Below are positions 49,177 through 58,118 of a stretch of DNA of 64,000 bases, in pieces. Numbering within the stretch: the first letter of the stretch is position 1; each line of letters opens with the position of its first letter. The notes under the pieces were generated by a model. That model did not search any database, had not been told where the DNA came from, and saw only the letters and a program-made list of their open reading frames with translations. Position numbers and translations under genes: made by a program. The DNA is from Geomonas ferrireducens. Its GTDB lineage: Bacteria > Desulfobacterota > Desulfuromonadia > Geobacterales > Geobacteraceae. The stretch covers positions 1,806,161 to 1,870,160 of the forward strand of contig NZ_SSYA01000001.1 in assembly GCF_004917065.1 (NCBI RefSeq). Direction: 5' to 3'.

Positions 49177-50072
49177 TACTTACCGCACGCATAGATGCAG
49201 AACAGGCCGGGCTGAGGCTCGATGACGCCGCGAAGGCGATTTTCCCGCAACTCTCCAAGGGGGAGATCCGCCGCGTCATAGACTGGGGCGGCTGCAACCT
49301 GAACCAGACGCTGGTCCGCGTGGCGTCGCGCCAGGTGAAGGAAGGGGAGGAACTTGCCCTGGGGATCATGGATGCCGAGCGCTGCATCGATCTCGTCTAT
49401 CAAAAGCACGAGCTGCTCTACGAGGACAAGGACTTCCTTGCCGTGTACAAGGGGGTCGGGGTAAACAGCCAGCGTACCCCGTACCAGTTGAAGGGGACCG
49501 TGGAGTACGCGGTCGAATGCTACATGAAGAGCATCGGCCTGCGCGATCCTTCCCGCGTGGTGCACCGGCTGGACCGTGGGACGAGCGGCGTCATGTTTTT
49601 CCCAAAGCACAAGCAGGCGGCGACCCTCATCTCGAACCTCCTGAAGGAGGGGAAGGTGCAGAAGACTTACTGGGCACTGGTTTCCGGGTCACCCGACGAG
49701 CAGAGCTGGAAGGTGGATGCGTCGCTCGATAAGGTGAGCAAGTTCCGTTACGGCGTGTCGCTGAAGGGTAAGCCGGCCCGCACCGTCTTCTACGTGTTGG
49801 GGGAAGGTAACGGGGTGAGCGCCATTGAGGCGAAGCCGCTTACCGGGCGCACGCACCAGATCCGCGTGCATCTTGCCCACTCCGGTTTCCCGATCATCGG
49901 CGACGAGAGCTACGGCGGGGTTCCGGCCGCACGCATGATGCTGCACTGCCGGGCCATGCGCTTCACGGGTCCCAAGGGGAAGGTCATCGAGGCGGTGGCG
50001 CCGCTCGACGCGGATTTCCTAGAGGCTGCGCCGCAGGGTGTCTTCGAGCAGCAGGAACAGCCGGCGGAGTGA
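49173..50072 (+). CDS. RluA-family pseudouridine synthase
   Basis: A 299-residue protein. The catalytic aspartate lies in HRLDRGTSGVMFF near residue 131. The RluA catalytic fold follows (AKPLTGRTHQIRVHLAHSGFPIIGDESYGG near residues 228-258). An N-terminal S4-like RNA-binding region precedes it (LRLDDAAKAIFPQLSKGEIRRVIDWGGC). It isomerises uridine in rRNA or tRNA; the target site cannot be told. It is translationally coupled to the NUDIX gene. Confidence 0.9.
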   Translation: MILTARIDAEQAGLRLDDAAKAIFPQLSKGEIRRVIDWGGCNLNQTLVRVASRQVKEGEELALGIMDAERCIDLVYQKHELLYEDKDFLAVYKGVGVNSQRTPYQLKGTVEYAVECYMKSIGLRDPSRVVHRLDRGTSGVMFFPKHKQAATLISNLLKEGKVQKTYWALVSGSPDEQSWKVDASLDKVSKFRYGVSLKGKPARTVFYVLGEGNGVSAIEAKPLTGRTHQIRVHLAHSGFPIIGDESYGGVPAARMMLHCRAMRFTGPKGKVIEAVAPLDADFLEAAPQGVFEQQEQPAE

Positions 50073-50125
50073 AGGTCCAGGTGGACAGCCTGTAGGGGCG
50101 AATAATCATTGCCCGGACCAAAGCC

Positions 50126-50165
50126 CTCACCCCTCTCCCTCTCCCGGGGGGCGAGGGAGAGGGGA
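50126..50165. repeat. Dispersed C/G palindrome, second family, copy 1
   Basis: CCCTCACCCCTCTCCCTCTCCC pairs with GGGGGGCGAGGGAGAGGGG. A related version lies at 51551-51587. Confidence 0.7.
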
Positions 50166-50229
50166 CCGCTGTTAGAGTTAGATAAGGACAGCCTCCTGCG
50201 AGGCGAAAGAATAAGAAAATGGAGGTTAC

Positions 50230-50688
50230 ATGAAGAAGAGAATTTTGCTGGTGCTGTTGCCGGTCGTGCTGCTGGTGGCCGGGGCTTTCGCGGTATGGGG
50301 TGAGCAGCAGGGTACGATGCAGCCGGGCTGCAACAAGTGCGCGAAGATGGCCCAGGCTCAGCAGGCTCCGTGCCCCAATTGCCCGAAGGCGGGCGCCATC
50401 GAGCAGGGTGCCGCCGCTCCGTGTCCGAACTGCCCGAAAACGGCCAATATGGACAAGGAAGCGCCGTGCCCCAATTGTCCGTTGAAGGGTGCCGACGCGA
50501 AGCCCGCGTGTGACAAATGCCCGAAGGGTGCTGCGACCATGCCTGCGTGCGACAAGTGCCCCAAAATGAAAGGGGCCGAGGTTGCTCCCACGGCCGCCGG
50601 TTGCGCGAAGTGCGCCAAGATGCAGCAGCCCGATCAGTCGGCCGGCCAGCCGGCCCCGAAGGAGTGCTGCAAGAAGAAGGCTATGTAA
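50230..50688 (+). CDS. Secreted protein of CxxC repeats
   Basis: A 152-residue exported protein (signal peptide MKKRILLVLLPVVLLVAGAFAVWG). The mature part is built from repeats C(N/D/A)KC(P/A)K or CPNCPK, with nine CxxC-type pairs and a final ECCKKK. Between them are Ala/Gln/Met-rich spacers. Such a layout suggests metal or haem/Fe-S-type ligation or redox buffering in the periplasm, but no haem motif (CxxCH) is present. ATGGAGGTTAC precedes the ATG, and a terminator follows at 50703-50726. I know of no characterised homologue. Confidence 0.75.
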   Translation: MKKRILLVLLPVVLLVAGAFAVWGEQQGTMQPGCNKCAKMAQAQQAPCPNCPKAGAIEQGAAAPCPNCPKTANMDKEAPCPNCPLKGADAKPACDKCPKGAATMPACDKCPKMKGAEVAPTAAGCAKCAKMQQPDQSAGQPAPKECCKKKAM

Positions 50689-50702
50689 CTTTTGGAAACA
50701 CG

Positions 50703-50726
50703 AAGGGGGACCAATGGTCCCCCTTC
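50703..50726. terminator. Terminator after the CxxC-repeat gene
   Basis: AAGGGGGACCA pairs with TGGTCCCCCTT, followed by CTCC; it lies between convergent genes. Confidence 0.75.
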
Positions 50727-50746
50727 TCCTGCATCAGTCCACCCTC

Positions 50747-51427
50747 CTACGAAAGGGGCCACCTGCTTGTGTGCGGATCGAATTCCGTCTGTGACGCCGC
50801 AGCGGGGTTCCCTACCAGAAGCGCCCGTACCGGCGCCCCGTCCCCGTCCTTAATCTTCATCGGCAGACAAATCAACTGGTATTCTCCCGGTGCTACGCCG
50901 GTCAGGTTCACCCCTTCGATCACCGGGACGCCTCCGTTTAAAAGGATCCGGTGCACTTCGCCGTCGCCGTCCATCGGTTCGACGGAGAGATAGTCGACCG
51001 CCACCAGTTTCACCTTGTGCTTATGCAGGTAGTGGGCGCCGTCCGCGGTGAGTGCAGCGAAATCCTCGTGGAACCTCTTATCTTCCCAGAAAGTGGAGTT
51101 GTCGGTCTTGATGAGAAGCCGTTCCACTCCCTTCACGCCCGCCTTCTCCAGTTCCTCCGCCCCGATCCTTTTCACACCCTTGATCTCCACGACCAGCGCC
51201 TTTCCGATCAGGAGGTCGAGCGGGATTTCGTCCACTGTTATGCCGGTGTCGTTGAAATGGCGCGGGGGGTCGATGTGTGTTCCGGCGTGGGTACCGAGGG
51301 TGATGCGGGATACGTTAGCGTCGTCCCCCTTGGCGATGCGGTGCCAAGGATCGACGGTCATGGGGGGATCACCGGGATAGGTGGGGAGATCGGGGGACAG
51401 GGCGACGGTGATGTCGTGGATTCTCAT
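50747..51427 (-). CDS. Cyclase/kynurenine formamidase family protein
   Basis: A 226-residue metal-dependent hydrolase with the family motif LGTHAGTHIDPPRHF near residues 43-57 (HxGTHxDxPxH-type). VDYLSVEP and NGGVPVIEGVNL are further conserved parts. Members are arylformamidases or unknown cyclases, so the substrate is not known. GGGAGGTGTTCC precedes the ATG. It is not in a tryptophan-degradation cluster here. Confidence 0.8.
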   Translation of the reverse strand: MRIHDITVALSPDLPTYPGDPPMTVDPWHRIAKGDDANVSRITLGTHAGTHIDPPRHFNDTGITVDEIPLDLLIGKALVVEIKGVKRIGAEELEKAGVKGVERLLIKTDNSTFWEDKRFHEDFAALTADGAHYLHKHKVKLVAVDYLSVEPMDGDGEVHRILLNGGVPVIEGVNLTGVAPGEYQLICLPMKIKDGDGAPVRALLVGNPAAASQTEFDPHTSRWPLS

Positions 51428-51507
51428 GGAACACCTCCCGGATCGGTTTAATGTGTGGCGGTACCGCGAAAGTATAACGCAAAAATAAAAGAGCAGCCGA
51501 AAGGCTA

Positions 51508-51673
51508 TTAACGCAAAGACGCAGAGGCGCTAAGGCGCGAAGTAAACTTCCCTCACCCTGCCCCTCTCCCGGAGGGAGAGGGGTGTGTATATCGGTAGCG
51601 AGGGATTGTGCATCTGGATTAAGCGGTGAGACTTCTCTTTGCGTCTCCGCGCCTTTGCGCCTTTGCGTTAAAG
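51508..51673. repeat. AACGCAAAG-type palindromic element, copy 1
   Basis: The left arm TTAACGCAAAGACGCAGAGG and the right arm CCGCGCCTTTGCGCCTTTGC (ending in GTTAAAG) are imperfect complements. Between them lies the second repeat family. Further copies are at 59431-59525 and 63839-63950. Confidence 0.8.
51551..51587. repeat. Dispersed C/G palindrome, second family, copy 2
   Basis: CCCTCACCCTGCCCCTCTCCC pairs with GGGAGAGGGG across GGA; related to 50126-50165. Confidence 0.65.
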
Positions 51674-51684
51674 CTTTCAGGCTT

Positions 51685-52560
51685 TCAGGCCGTTTCGTCG
51701 ATGAGCCGTTCGAGATCGCTCTCGTTGAAGATGTATTTCTCGCCGCAGAATTCGCAGGTGACCTCGCTGCCGTGCTGTTCGACGAGCATGGCGGAAAGTT
51801 CCTTCTTCCCCATGGAGATGAGCACCCGCTCGATGCGCTCGCGGTCACAGCTGCAGGCAAAGCCGACGGCGCGCTTCTCAAGGATCTCGTAATCAATCCC
51901 GGCGAGAAGCAGTGCCATGATCTCCTCCGGGGTCTTTCCCTGATGCAGCAGATCGCTCAACGAAGGGAGCTGCTCGATCCTGGTCATCAGTTCCTCGATC
52001 ACGAGCGGATCGATGGGGGGGATGGCCTGGATCAGGAAGCCGCCACATGCGGCGACCTCGCCGTCCTGTTCGATGAACTCGGCGATACCGACGGCGGACG
52101 GGATCTGTTCGGACTCCACGAGGTAGAGCGCCAGGTCTTCGGCTATGCCGCCCGTGTAGAGCTGCACCATGCCGCGGTACGGCTCCTTGAGACCCAGGTC
52201 CTTGGCAACGGTGATGAAGCCGGCGCGACCGAGGGCGTTGGGGACGTCGAGCGCCCCGTCGGGACGGAGCAGGTGCACCTGCGGGTCGCCCACATAGCCG
52301 CGCACGCTGCCGTTCGCGTCAGCCTCTATGACGATCTTCTTGAGGGGACCGTTACCTTCGAAGCGCAGTGCGACCCGCTGTCCGGTCTTCATCAGCGCTC
52401 CCATCATGGCACCCGCGGTGAGCGCACGCCCAAGGGCGGCGGTGGCCGTGGGAAGCGTGCCGTGACGACGGCAGACCTCGCTTACGGTTGCCGTTGTGAC
52501 ACAGGTCAACGCCCTCACCGTCCCCGATTTGGCCATGGCCCGTACCAGATAATCCGTCAT
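51685..52560 (-). CDS. hslO: Redox-regulated chaperone Hsp33
   Basis: A 291-residue chaperone activated by oxidation. The C-terminal redox switch has CSCD near residue 232 and CEFC near 266, the CxC...CxxC zinc site. Earlier parts ([40 protein letters not shown]) match the family. Its start overlaps the stop of the upstream 185-residue gene by ATGA, so both are made together. Confidence 0.93.
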   Translation of the reverse strand: MTDYLVRAMAKSGTVRALTCVTTATVSEVCRRHGTLPTATAALGRALTAGAMMGALMKTGQRVALRFEGNGPLKKIVIEADANGSVRGYVGDPQVHLLRPDGALDVPNALGRAGFITVAKDLGLKEPYRGMVQLYTGGIAEDLALYLVESEQIPSAVGIAEFIEQDGEVAACGGFLIQAIPPIDPLVIEELMTRIEQLPSLSDLLHQGKTPEEIMALLLAGIDYEILEKRAVGFACSCDRERIERVLISMGKKELSAMLVEQHGSEVTCEFCGEKYIFNESDLERLIDETA

Positions 52561-53114
52561 AAAACCACCCCCACCCTTCCTCCTATTTCGCCCCGCTTAA
52601 GCCAGAGCTCTTTCAATGTAATGTAATCCCAGATGCTGATCCCCTTGACCCGCTGGGCGAAAAGCTCGGCGAGGCGGGGCACCCGGTTCAAATCGCAGAC
52701 AAGCATCTCACCGGACAGGCTCATGAACGGAATCCGTTCCACCACCTTCCTGGTCAGCCACTCGAGGTTCAGCGGTGCCACCGGTCCCAGTTTCAGGAAG
52801 ACGCACTTGCGCGCGGCGCTGAATTCGAGCCCCTCGATGGTGAAGCTCACCGAGAACGGGATGGCGAAAGGGACGAGCCGCTTCTTCAGCCTGCCGGACA
52901 ACTCCCCGTAGCCATCGCCGATGGTGAGGTTGAACTCTACGAGCTCGTCGTCGAGCGCCTTCTTCATGAACTCGCGCTGCAGGTACTCTTCGGTGATGCG
53001 GAATTCACGGCGGACCAGGAGATCTTTCAGGCTCTGCTCCTGGACGAGCCCCATGAAAGCGGGATCGTTGAGCCGGTCCTGGATGCGTCCCTTGATCCGG
53101 TCGATGATCCCCAT
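52557..53114 (-). CDS. Conserved hypothetical protein coupled to hslO
   Basis: A 185-residue soluble protein of unknown function. The N-terminus is helical ([18 protein letters not shown]), and the rest is mixed strand and helix with a region [23 protein letters not shown]. It sits between the U32 peptidase gene (3 bases apart) and hslO (4-base overlap), all on one strand, so a three-gene operon is likely. It may be linked to protein-quality control, but that is only neighbourhood inference. Confidence 0.65.
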   Translation of the reverse strand: MGIIDRIKGRIQDRLNDPAFMGLVQEQSLKDLLVRREFRITEEYLQREFMKKALDDELVEFNLTIGDGYGELSGRLKKRLVPFAIPFSVSFTIEGLEFSAARKCVFLKLGPVAPLNLEWLTRKVVERIPFMSLSGEMLVCDLNRVPRLAELFAQRVKGISIWDYITLKELWLKRGEIGGRVGVVL

Positions 53115-53117
53115 CGC

Positions 53118-55496
53118 CTAGACGAGCCCCGCGGTGTAGTTGAACTCGGAAGCGCCGGGGACCGCGACACCTTTGCGGAACGCCTCCAGCACACGGTCCC
53201 GCTCCTGCTGCTGCAAGAGCGAAAGGTCGAGGACGAAGCTTGCGCACCCCAACTGGCGCAGCTCGTTTCGGTGCTGCGTGATGGCGAACGGCGTCTGCGC
53301 GTTCACCACGGTCAGGTTGTCCTTCACTTTTACGGAATATAGGTCGCCGCGGTCCGAGGCGATGGGGACGTCCCCCTTCACATCCTTGATGGAGATCTTC
53401 GAGGTGATCACCGGGACCGGCGCGTAGAGTAGCACGGCGCGGTTCACCTTGAGGTCGCAGGCCAGGAGCCGGGCGAGGTTCTCCTTGTCGTCCTCGATGT
53501 AGAGCGTCGCGCGGGTGACCCCCATCTCCTGCCAGGAAAGAAGCGCCTGGCTGTTCAGCGAGAAGAGCCGGTAGTCGGTGTTCAACTCGGCGTCGGTCCC
53601 CTTGAAGAACTGGAACTGGGAGATGTTGGTCAGCTCGAAGCGGCGGAACCCGGCGCGCATGATCGCCTCTACGGCTTCACGGTAGAAGGGTACGTCCGCC
53701 TCGAAGATGATGAAAGGAAGCTGCCAGATCACCTTCTGTTCGCTCCCCTTCAGTTTTCTCGAGAACGGGCCCAACTGGTGCATGTTTGCCTTGGACGCCG
53801 GCAGGATCACGGCGTCGACCATGTCGCGATGCAGTTCGTGCCAGTCCTTTACCTGTTCGACCTTGACTGCGAGTTCCTCTTTGCCCCGCGCCGGTCCCGG
53901 ACGTCTGGCGACCAGCGCGGCGAGCGCCCGCTCGCGTCCCTTGGCGCTTCTTTCCTTCAAGGAGCCGAGTGCGTGCTCGGCAAGCCAGGTGTAGAAGTTG
54001 CGCCGGATCTCCTTGAGCTTGGGCGGCGGAATCATGAGCGCAGGGAAGTCCGGGGCCGCGAACGAGGCGAGGGTGAAACGCGTTTCTCCGCACCTTGAGA
54101 ACTGTGCGCGCAGGACCCCCTCCATGTCGCTTGTGTGCGAAGGCTCCAGTTCGCCCAGCTCGAACTCGGTGGTGAGCTCGCTTCCCAGCACCTGGGCGTC
54201 TACCCGCATCTTCTGGTCCGCGTATGAGAGGGTCAGCTTACAGGAGATGCTGTCACCCTTGACGTTCTCCAGGCGTTTGAGGCAGGCGTTTTCGCTCATG
54301 GTGAAGGCGGTCTCCGAGGAAACCTTGAACACCGAGTCGCCGAGCTTGAACGGGAAGGGGGACGGTGTGGAGACCATGGTGTTCTCCTTCACGTTCATGA
54401 CCTTCTTCCCGCCCAGGTAGAGCTCTTTGATGGTGAAGGCGCGCCCCGCCATATCGCTTTTGGGCTGGACCCTGATGCGGTCCCCCACGTGCAGACGGTC
54501 GCGGGTGTCGAAGCTGATCCGGTTGCCGCGGATCTCGCGGATGTCCCCCAGGTAGCGGCCGGTCGCCCCTTTGATGGAAGGGGTGGAGATGTCGGTCGGA
54601 TGCTGCGAGGCGAGGAACCCCTTGGTGGGGACCCGTCCGAAGGAGCGTTTCAAGAGTTCCTTGGCCTCGGCGACCTTCGCCGCGTGCTCGCCCGGCGCCG
54701 CGTCGAGCACCATGCGGTAGGCGCCGATGACGCTCGCCACGTACTCCGCTGACTTCATCCGCCCCTCGATCTTCAGGGAGTGGACCCCGGCGTCCATCAG
54801 GTGCGGGATCATTTCGATGCTGGAGAAGTCGTTGGTGGAAAGGTAGTACCCTTCCTTCCCCTTATATTTATATTGGCGTCGGCAGGGCTGCGCGCAGCGT
54901 CCTCGGTTGCCGCTGTGGCCACCGAGGAAGGAGGAGAAGAAGCACTGTCCCGAGATGGAGAAGCAGAGGGCGCCGTGGATGAAGCATTCGATCTCGGCGT
55001 TGCAGGTGGAGACGATGTGCTTTATCTCGTCGATGTGCAGTTCGCGGGCGAGCACCACGCGCTCGAAGCCGAGCTCCTCCAACTGGCGCACCCCGAGGGA
55101 GTTGTGGATGGTCATCTGGGTCGAGGCGTGCAGCGGGATGCCGGGGAAGTATTCACGGGCGATACGCGCAACGGCCAGGTCCTGCAGGATGACGCCGTCC
55201 ACCCGCATTGCCTCGAGGGCGGCCAGGTTGTCGACGAGAAGCGGCAGCTCCGCTTCCTTTACCAGCGTGTTGAGGGTGACGTAGACCTTCTTGCCATTGC
55301 CGTGGGCGTAGGCGGTCATGCGCTCCATCTGGGAGAGGCTGAAGTTCTTCGCTTTGGCGCGTGCCGAGAAGTCCTTGAGACCTGCGTAGACCGCGTCGGC
55401 TCCCTTTTCCATGGCTGCGAAAAAGGCCTCAAGGGAGCCGGCGGGTGAGAGAAGTTCGGGTTTATTGGTGACGTTGCTATTCTGTTTTAATGACAT
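53118..55496 (-). CDS. U32-family peptidase/rRNA hydroxylation protein (RlhA-type)
   Basis: A 792-residue member of the U32 family. The N-terminal catalytic-like region reads ELLSPAGSLEAFFAAMEKGADAVYAGL, and a cysteine-rich part CAQPCRR with ICF-like FIHGALCFSISGQC follows near residues 177-205. Family members such as RlhA and TrhP act in RNA hydroxylation; some were called collagenase-like. The C-terminal half carries an additional beta-rich domain. ATG 55496 is preferred: the frame goes to 55541, but that part lacks the ribosome binding site. First gene of the operon with the 185-residue gene and hslO. Confidence 0.85.
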   Translation of the reverse strand: MSLKQNSNVTNKPELLSPAGSLEAFFAAMEKGADAVYAGLKDFSARAKAKNFSLSQMERMTAYAHGNGKKVYVTLNTLVKEAELPLLVDNLAALEAMRVDGVILQDLAVARIAREYFPGIPLHASTQMTIHNSLGVRQLEELGFERVVLARELHIDEIKHIVSTCNAEIECFIHGALCFSISGQCFFSSFLGGHSGNRGRCAQPCRRQYKYKGKEGYYLSTNDFSSIEMIPHLMDAGVHSLKIEGRMKSAEYVASVIGAYRMVLDAAPGEHAAKVAEAKELLKRSFGRVPTKGFLASQHPTDISTPSIKGATGRYLGDIREIRGNRISFDTRDRLHVGDRIRVQPKSDMAGRAFTIKELYLGGKKVMNVKENTMVSTPSPFPFKLGDSVFKVSSETAFTMSENACLKRLENVKGDSISCKLTLSYADQKMRVDAQVLGSELTTEFELGELEPSHTSDMEGVLRAQFSRCGETRFTLASFAAPDFPALMIPPPKLKEIRRNFYTWLAEHALGSLKERSAKGRERALAALVARRPGPARGKEELAVKVEQVKDWHELHRDMVDAVILPASKANMHQLGPFSRKLKGSEQKVIWQLPFIIFEADVPFYREAVEAIMRAGFRRFELTNISQFQFFKGTDAELNTDYRLFSLNSQALLSWQEMGVTRATLYIEDDKENLARLLACDLKVNRAVLLYAPVPVITSKISIKDVKGDVPIASDRGDLYSVKVKDNLTVVNAQTPFAITQHRNELRQLGCASFVLDLSLLQQQERDRVLEAFRKGVAVPGASEFNYTAGLV

Positions 55497-55585
55497 CCGC
55501 CTAGAGTACCTAAAGGGGTGGCACGGGTCAAGCGGGATCATCAGTTTGACGGGCGTTTAGCCGTTCAAGTGGCTGCCGAATGCGA

Positions 55586-56089
55586 TCACTTCACGGGCTG
55601 GACGGGGATGTAGCGGTAGCGGCGCTTCTTGCCCGTCAGGTCGGCCAGGGAGTAGAGGTCGGATTGCGAGATGCTCCAGCCGGAGGGTTCCTTCTTGAGG
55701 TTGATCCCCTTGGTGACGAACTCGGTGCCGGGTGTACTCGCTTCGAAGCCCAGACGTGCGTGCACCACGGCGCTATGGGCGCTTTTCATGGTCACCCGCG
55801 GTTCCTGGATCTTTTCCCAGCAGCAGGCGGGTTTGCGCGGCGCTGAGGAGAGCTTGGCGGTGAACTTTTCCTTGCTGTCCTTGCCGCCGGTGGTGCGCTG
55901 GTAAAGATCTTCGTATTTGCCGTCGCGCCAGAGGTCGAGGATGGTTTCGAAGTCGCTGAGCACCTCGGCCTGGCCGATGGTTGCGGTTTGACCGGCGGAG
56001 CCGGTGCCGCGTCTTGCTGCTTCGGCGGCGGGGACGGCGGCGAGCATGAAGACGACCAGCACAAGAAGCGTCAAGGGGCGCAGTAACAT
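55586..56089 (-). CDS. Exported hypothetical protein (167 residues)
   Basis: A signal peptide (hydrophobic run to AAEAARRG, cleavage near residue 24) precedes a soluble domain with VLSDFETILDLWRDGKYEDLY, a pattern recalling DUF4878/lumazine-like small folds, though not certain. Ends RYIPVQPVK. GGAGGTGAACC precedes the ATG. Unknown function, probably periplasmic. Confidence 0.65.
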   Translation of the reverse strand: MLLRPLTLLVLVVFMLAAVPAAEAARRGTGSAGQTATIGQAEVLSDFETILDLWRDGKYEDLYQRTTGGKDSKEKFTAKLSSAPRKPACCWEKIQEPRVTMKSAHSAVVHARLGFEASTPGTEFVTKGINLKKEPSGWSISQSDLYSLADLTGKKRRYRYIPVQPVK

Positions 56090-56252
56090 GGTTCACCTCC
56101 GGGCAAAGTTCTCCGAAAGCATACACGGAATGGGAACTTGCGCCAGCGCCGGCCAAAACTGTGGACCCGGTGCTGATGGGGGTGTGAAACTCCTTCCCCC
56201 GGAGGGGGGGCTGGGAGGGGGAATACGGCCCCTCCTGCCCCCATCTCCTGTT

Positions 56253-57278
56253 TTACAGCGTCTTCTCGGCGGCTTCGGCGAAGAGCTTCAAGCGGTCCAT
56301 CAGGGCGTGGAACTTCTTCGGCTTCAACGACTGCGGACCATCGGACGAGGCTTTTTCGGGATCGGGATGCACTTCGATGATGAGCCCGTCGGCTCCGGCG
56401 GCTACCGCTGCGTAGGACATCGGGGCGATGTAGTTGTAATGCCCGGTGCCGTGGGAGGGGTCGATGACGACGGGAAGATGGGTCTTCGACTTCAACACGG
56501 GGATCGCGGAGAGATCGAGGGTGTTCCTCGTGGCGGTCTCGAAGGTCCTGATGCCGCGCTCGCACAGGATCACGGACTGGTTCCCCTCGCTCATCACGTA
56601 CTCGGCACTCATCAGGAATTCCTGGATGGTCATGGACATGCCGCGCTTCAGAAGTATCGGCTTGTTGATCTGCCCCACTTTCTTCAGAAGGGCGAAGTTC
56701 TGGGCGTTGCGGGCGCCGATCTGGAGCATGTCGGAGTAGGAGGCGACGAGATCGACGGAGTCGGGATCGATGACTTCGGTGACGAAGGGAAGCCCGGTGA
56801 TCTCGCGGGCCTTGGCGAGAAGCTTGAGCCCTTCTTCTTCAAGCCCCTGGAAGGAGTAGGGGGAGGTGCGCGGCTTGAAGGCGCCGCCCCTCAGCATCTG
56901 CGCTCCGGCCGCCTTGACGGCGATGGCGGATTCGATGATCTGCTCCTCGTTCTCCACGGAACAGGGACCGGCCATCACCACCAGTTCCTTGCCGCCGATG
57001 GCGAGCGTGTCGGAGATGCGCACCACACTCGGCTCTTTCTTCACTTCCTTCGACGCGAGCTTGTACGGCTGCAGGATGGGAACCACGCTCTCCACGCCCT
57101 GCATCGACTCGATGGTCTGCAGGACGCTCTTGCCGCGCTCGTCCCCGACCGCGCCGATCACGTCGCGCAGCGTACCGCGGATGATGTGCGCGGTGTACCC
57201 CAGCTCCTTGATCCTCTTCGTTACCGCATCCCTGTCCTTCTTGGCCGCTCCTGCCTTCATTACCACGATCATACTCAC
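56253..57278 (-). CDS. aroF: DAHP synthase (first step of aromatic amino acid synthesis)
   Basis: A 341-residue enzyme condensing PEP and erythrose 4-phosphate. An N-terminal regulatory ferredoxin-like domain ([27 protein letters not shown], residues 1-70) is followed by the catalytic barrel with [14 protein letters not shown] near residue 101 and the metal and substrate motifs [20 protein letters not shown] and DPSHGTGHY. This is the Type I-beta, microbial DAHP synthase layout. CAAAGGAGCGTGAGT precedes the ATG. A terminator-like stem in the leader suggests attenuation. Confidence 0.93.
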   Translation of the reverse strand: MSMIVVMKAGAAKKDRDAVTKRIKELGYTAHIIRGTLRDVIGAVGDERGKSVLQTIESMQGVESVVPILQPYKLASKEVKKEPSVVRISDTLAIGGKELVVMAGPCSVENEEQIIESAIAVKAAGAQMLRGGAFKPRTSPYSFQGLEEEGLKLLAKAREITGLPFVTEVIDPDSVDLVASYSDMLQIGARNAQNFALLKKVGQINKPILLKRGMSMTIQEFLMSAEYVMSEGNQSVILCERGIRTFETATRNTLDLSAIPVLKSKTHLPVVIDPSHGTGHYNYIAPMSYAAVAAGADGLIIEVHPDPEKASSDGPQSLKPKKFHALMDRLKLFAEAAEKTL

Positions 57279-57654
57279 GCTCCTTTGGTCCCCGAAAGCG
57301 AAAGGGCCGGAGGATTGCTCCCCCGGCCCTTGTATGATGTTCGATGTTTACTTTGATCTGCTTCGAACCGTAAAGGGGGAGGAGAGTCCTGCCACCCCAG
57401 CTTTCGGTTCGGAATTTAGTACCTGCTACCTAAATTACACCTCTACCCGGGGCGACGGCCTAAAATAAAAGCCGTACCAAAAGTAAAAGTTAGTAAAGGT
57501 AAAGTAGCCGGTGTTGATCATGTCAGCGTAAATGCCACCTCGTGACTCTAATGTCAACACAAAAATGTCACCCTGATTAATTTCGATACATTGCCACCAC
57601 ATTCTAATGGAATGCTGTTTGACAATCAGCACCCTTTCCGCTAATTTGACCGGA
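57279..57654. other. Leader and intergenic region between aroF and the YqaA-like gene
   Basis: About 376 bases. The part at 57300-57385 holds the candidate attenuator of aroF. The part at 57435-57600 is AT-rich and lacks a supported gene; the 79-codon minus-strand frame there has no ribosome binding site. Confidence 0.6.
57302..57331 (-). promoter_or_regulatory. Candidate transcription attenuator of aroF
   Basis: On the minus strand AAGGGCCGGGGGAG pairs with CTCCGGCCCTT, ending about 25 bases before the start codon and followed by TCGCTTT. Upstream, CTCCTCCCCC (near 57375-57384) can pair with the GGGGGAG of the first arm, so two alternative folds exist. Confidence 0.5.
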
Positions 57655-58104
57655 ATGCACGAGTGGCTGGTCAATTACGGGTTTTATTCCCTGTTTCTGC
57701 TGAGTTTTCTGGCCGCCACCCTCTTGCCGCTCGGCTCCGAGTGGCTGGTGGTTGCACTCCTCCTCGCGCGGGAAAATCCGCCGGCCGTCGTGCTGGTAGC
57801 CACCGCCGGGAACTACCTCGGGGCGCTCAGCACCTACTGGATCGGTATCTACGGCGGCGACTTCCTGACGCACCGGGTGTTGCGCATGGACGAGGAGAGT
57901 ACGCGCAGGGCGGAGCGGTTCTACCGACGCTTCGGCTCGTTGTCGCTACTCCTCAGTTTCCTGCCGGTCATCGGCGACCCGCTCTGCCTGGTCGGCGGCG
58001 TGCTGCGTGTCGGTTTTATCCGCTTTTCTCTACTGGTGCTGACCGGCAAGTTTGCCCGCTACGCGGCGGTTGCCTGGCTTACCCTGAAGGGGGCGGCACT
58101 CTGA
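57655..58104 (+). CDS. YqaA-like SNARE-associated (DedA-related) membrane protein
   Basis: A 149-residue membrane protein of the YqaA type within the DedA/VTT superfamily. Parts such as FLAATLLPLGSEWLVVALLL, NYLGALSTYWIGIYGG and LLSFLPVIGDPLCLVGGVLRV match the superfamily's re-entrant loop and helices. ATG 57655 is the likely start; the frame opens at 57607. It lies 14 bases before the M16 peptidase gene, so they may be co-transcribed. Function unknown; DedA relatives flip lipids. Confidence 0.8.
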   Translation: MHEWLVNYGFYSLFLLSFLAATLLPLGSEWLVVALLLARENPPAVVLVATAGNYLGALSTYWIGIYGGDFLTHRVLRMDEESTRRAERFYRRFGSLSLLLSFLPVIGDPLCLVGGVLRVGFIRFSLLVLTGKFARYAAVAWLTLKGAAL

Positions 58105-58118
58105 AGTTCGGAGGTTAG

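Larger units (their letters stand above)
51428..51684. other. Intergenic region filled with dispersed repeats
   Basis: Holds both the AACGCAAAG-type inverted repeat (51508-51673) and the CCCTCACCC palindrome (51551-51587). No gene is supported. Confidence 0.75.

Noticed and set aside
53677-55448. Long plus-strand frames inside the U32 peptidase gene
   Set aside because: Shadow frames of a conserved, high-GC gene.
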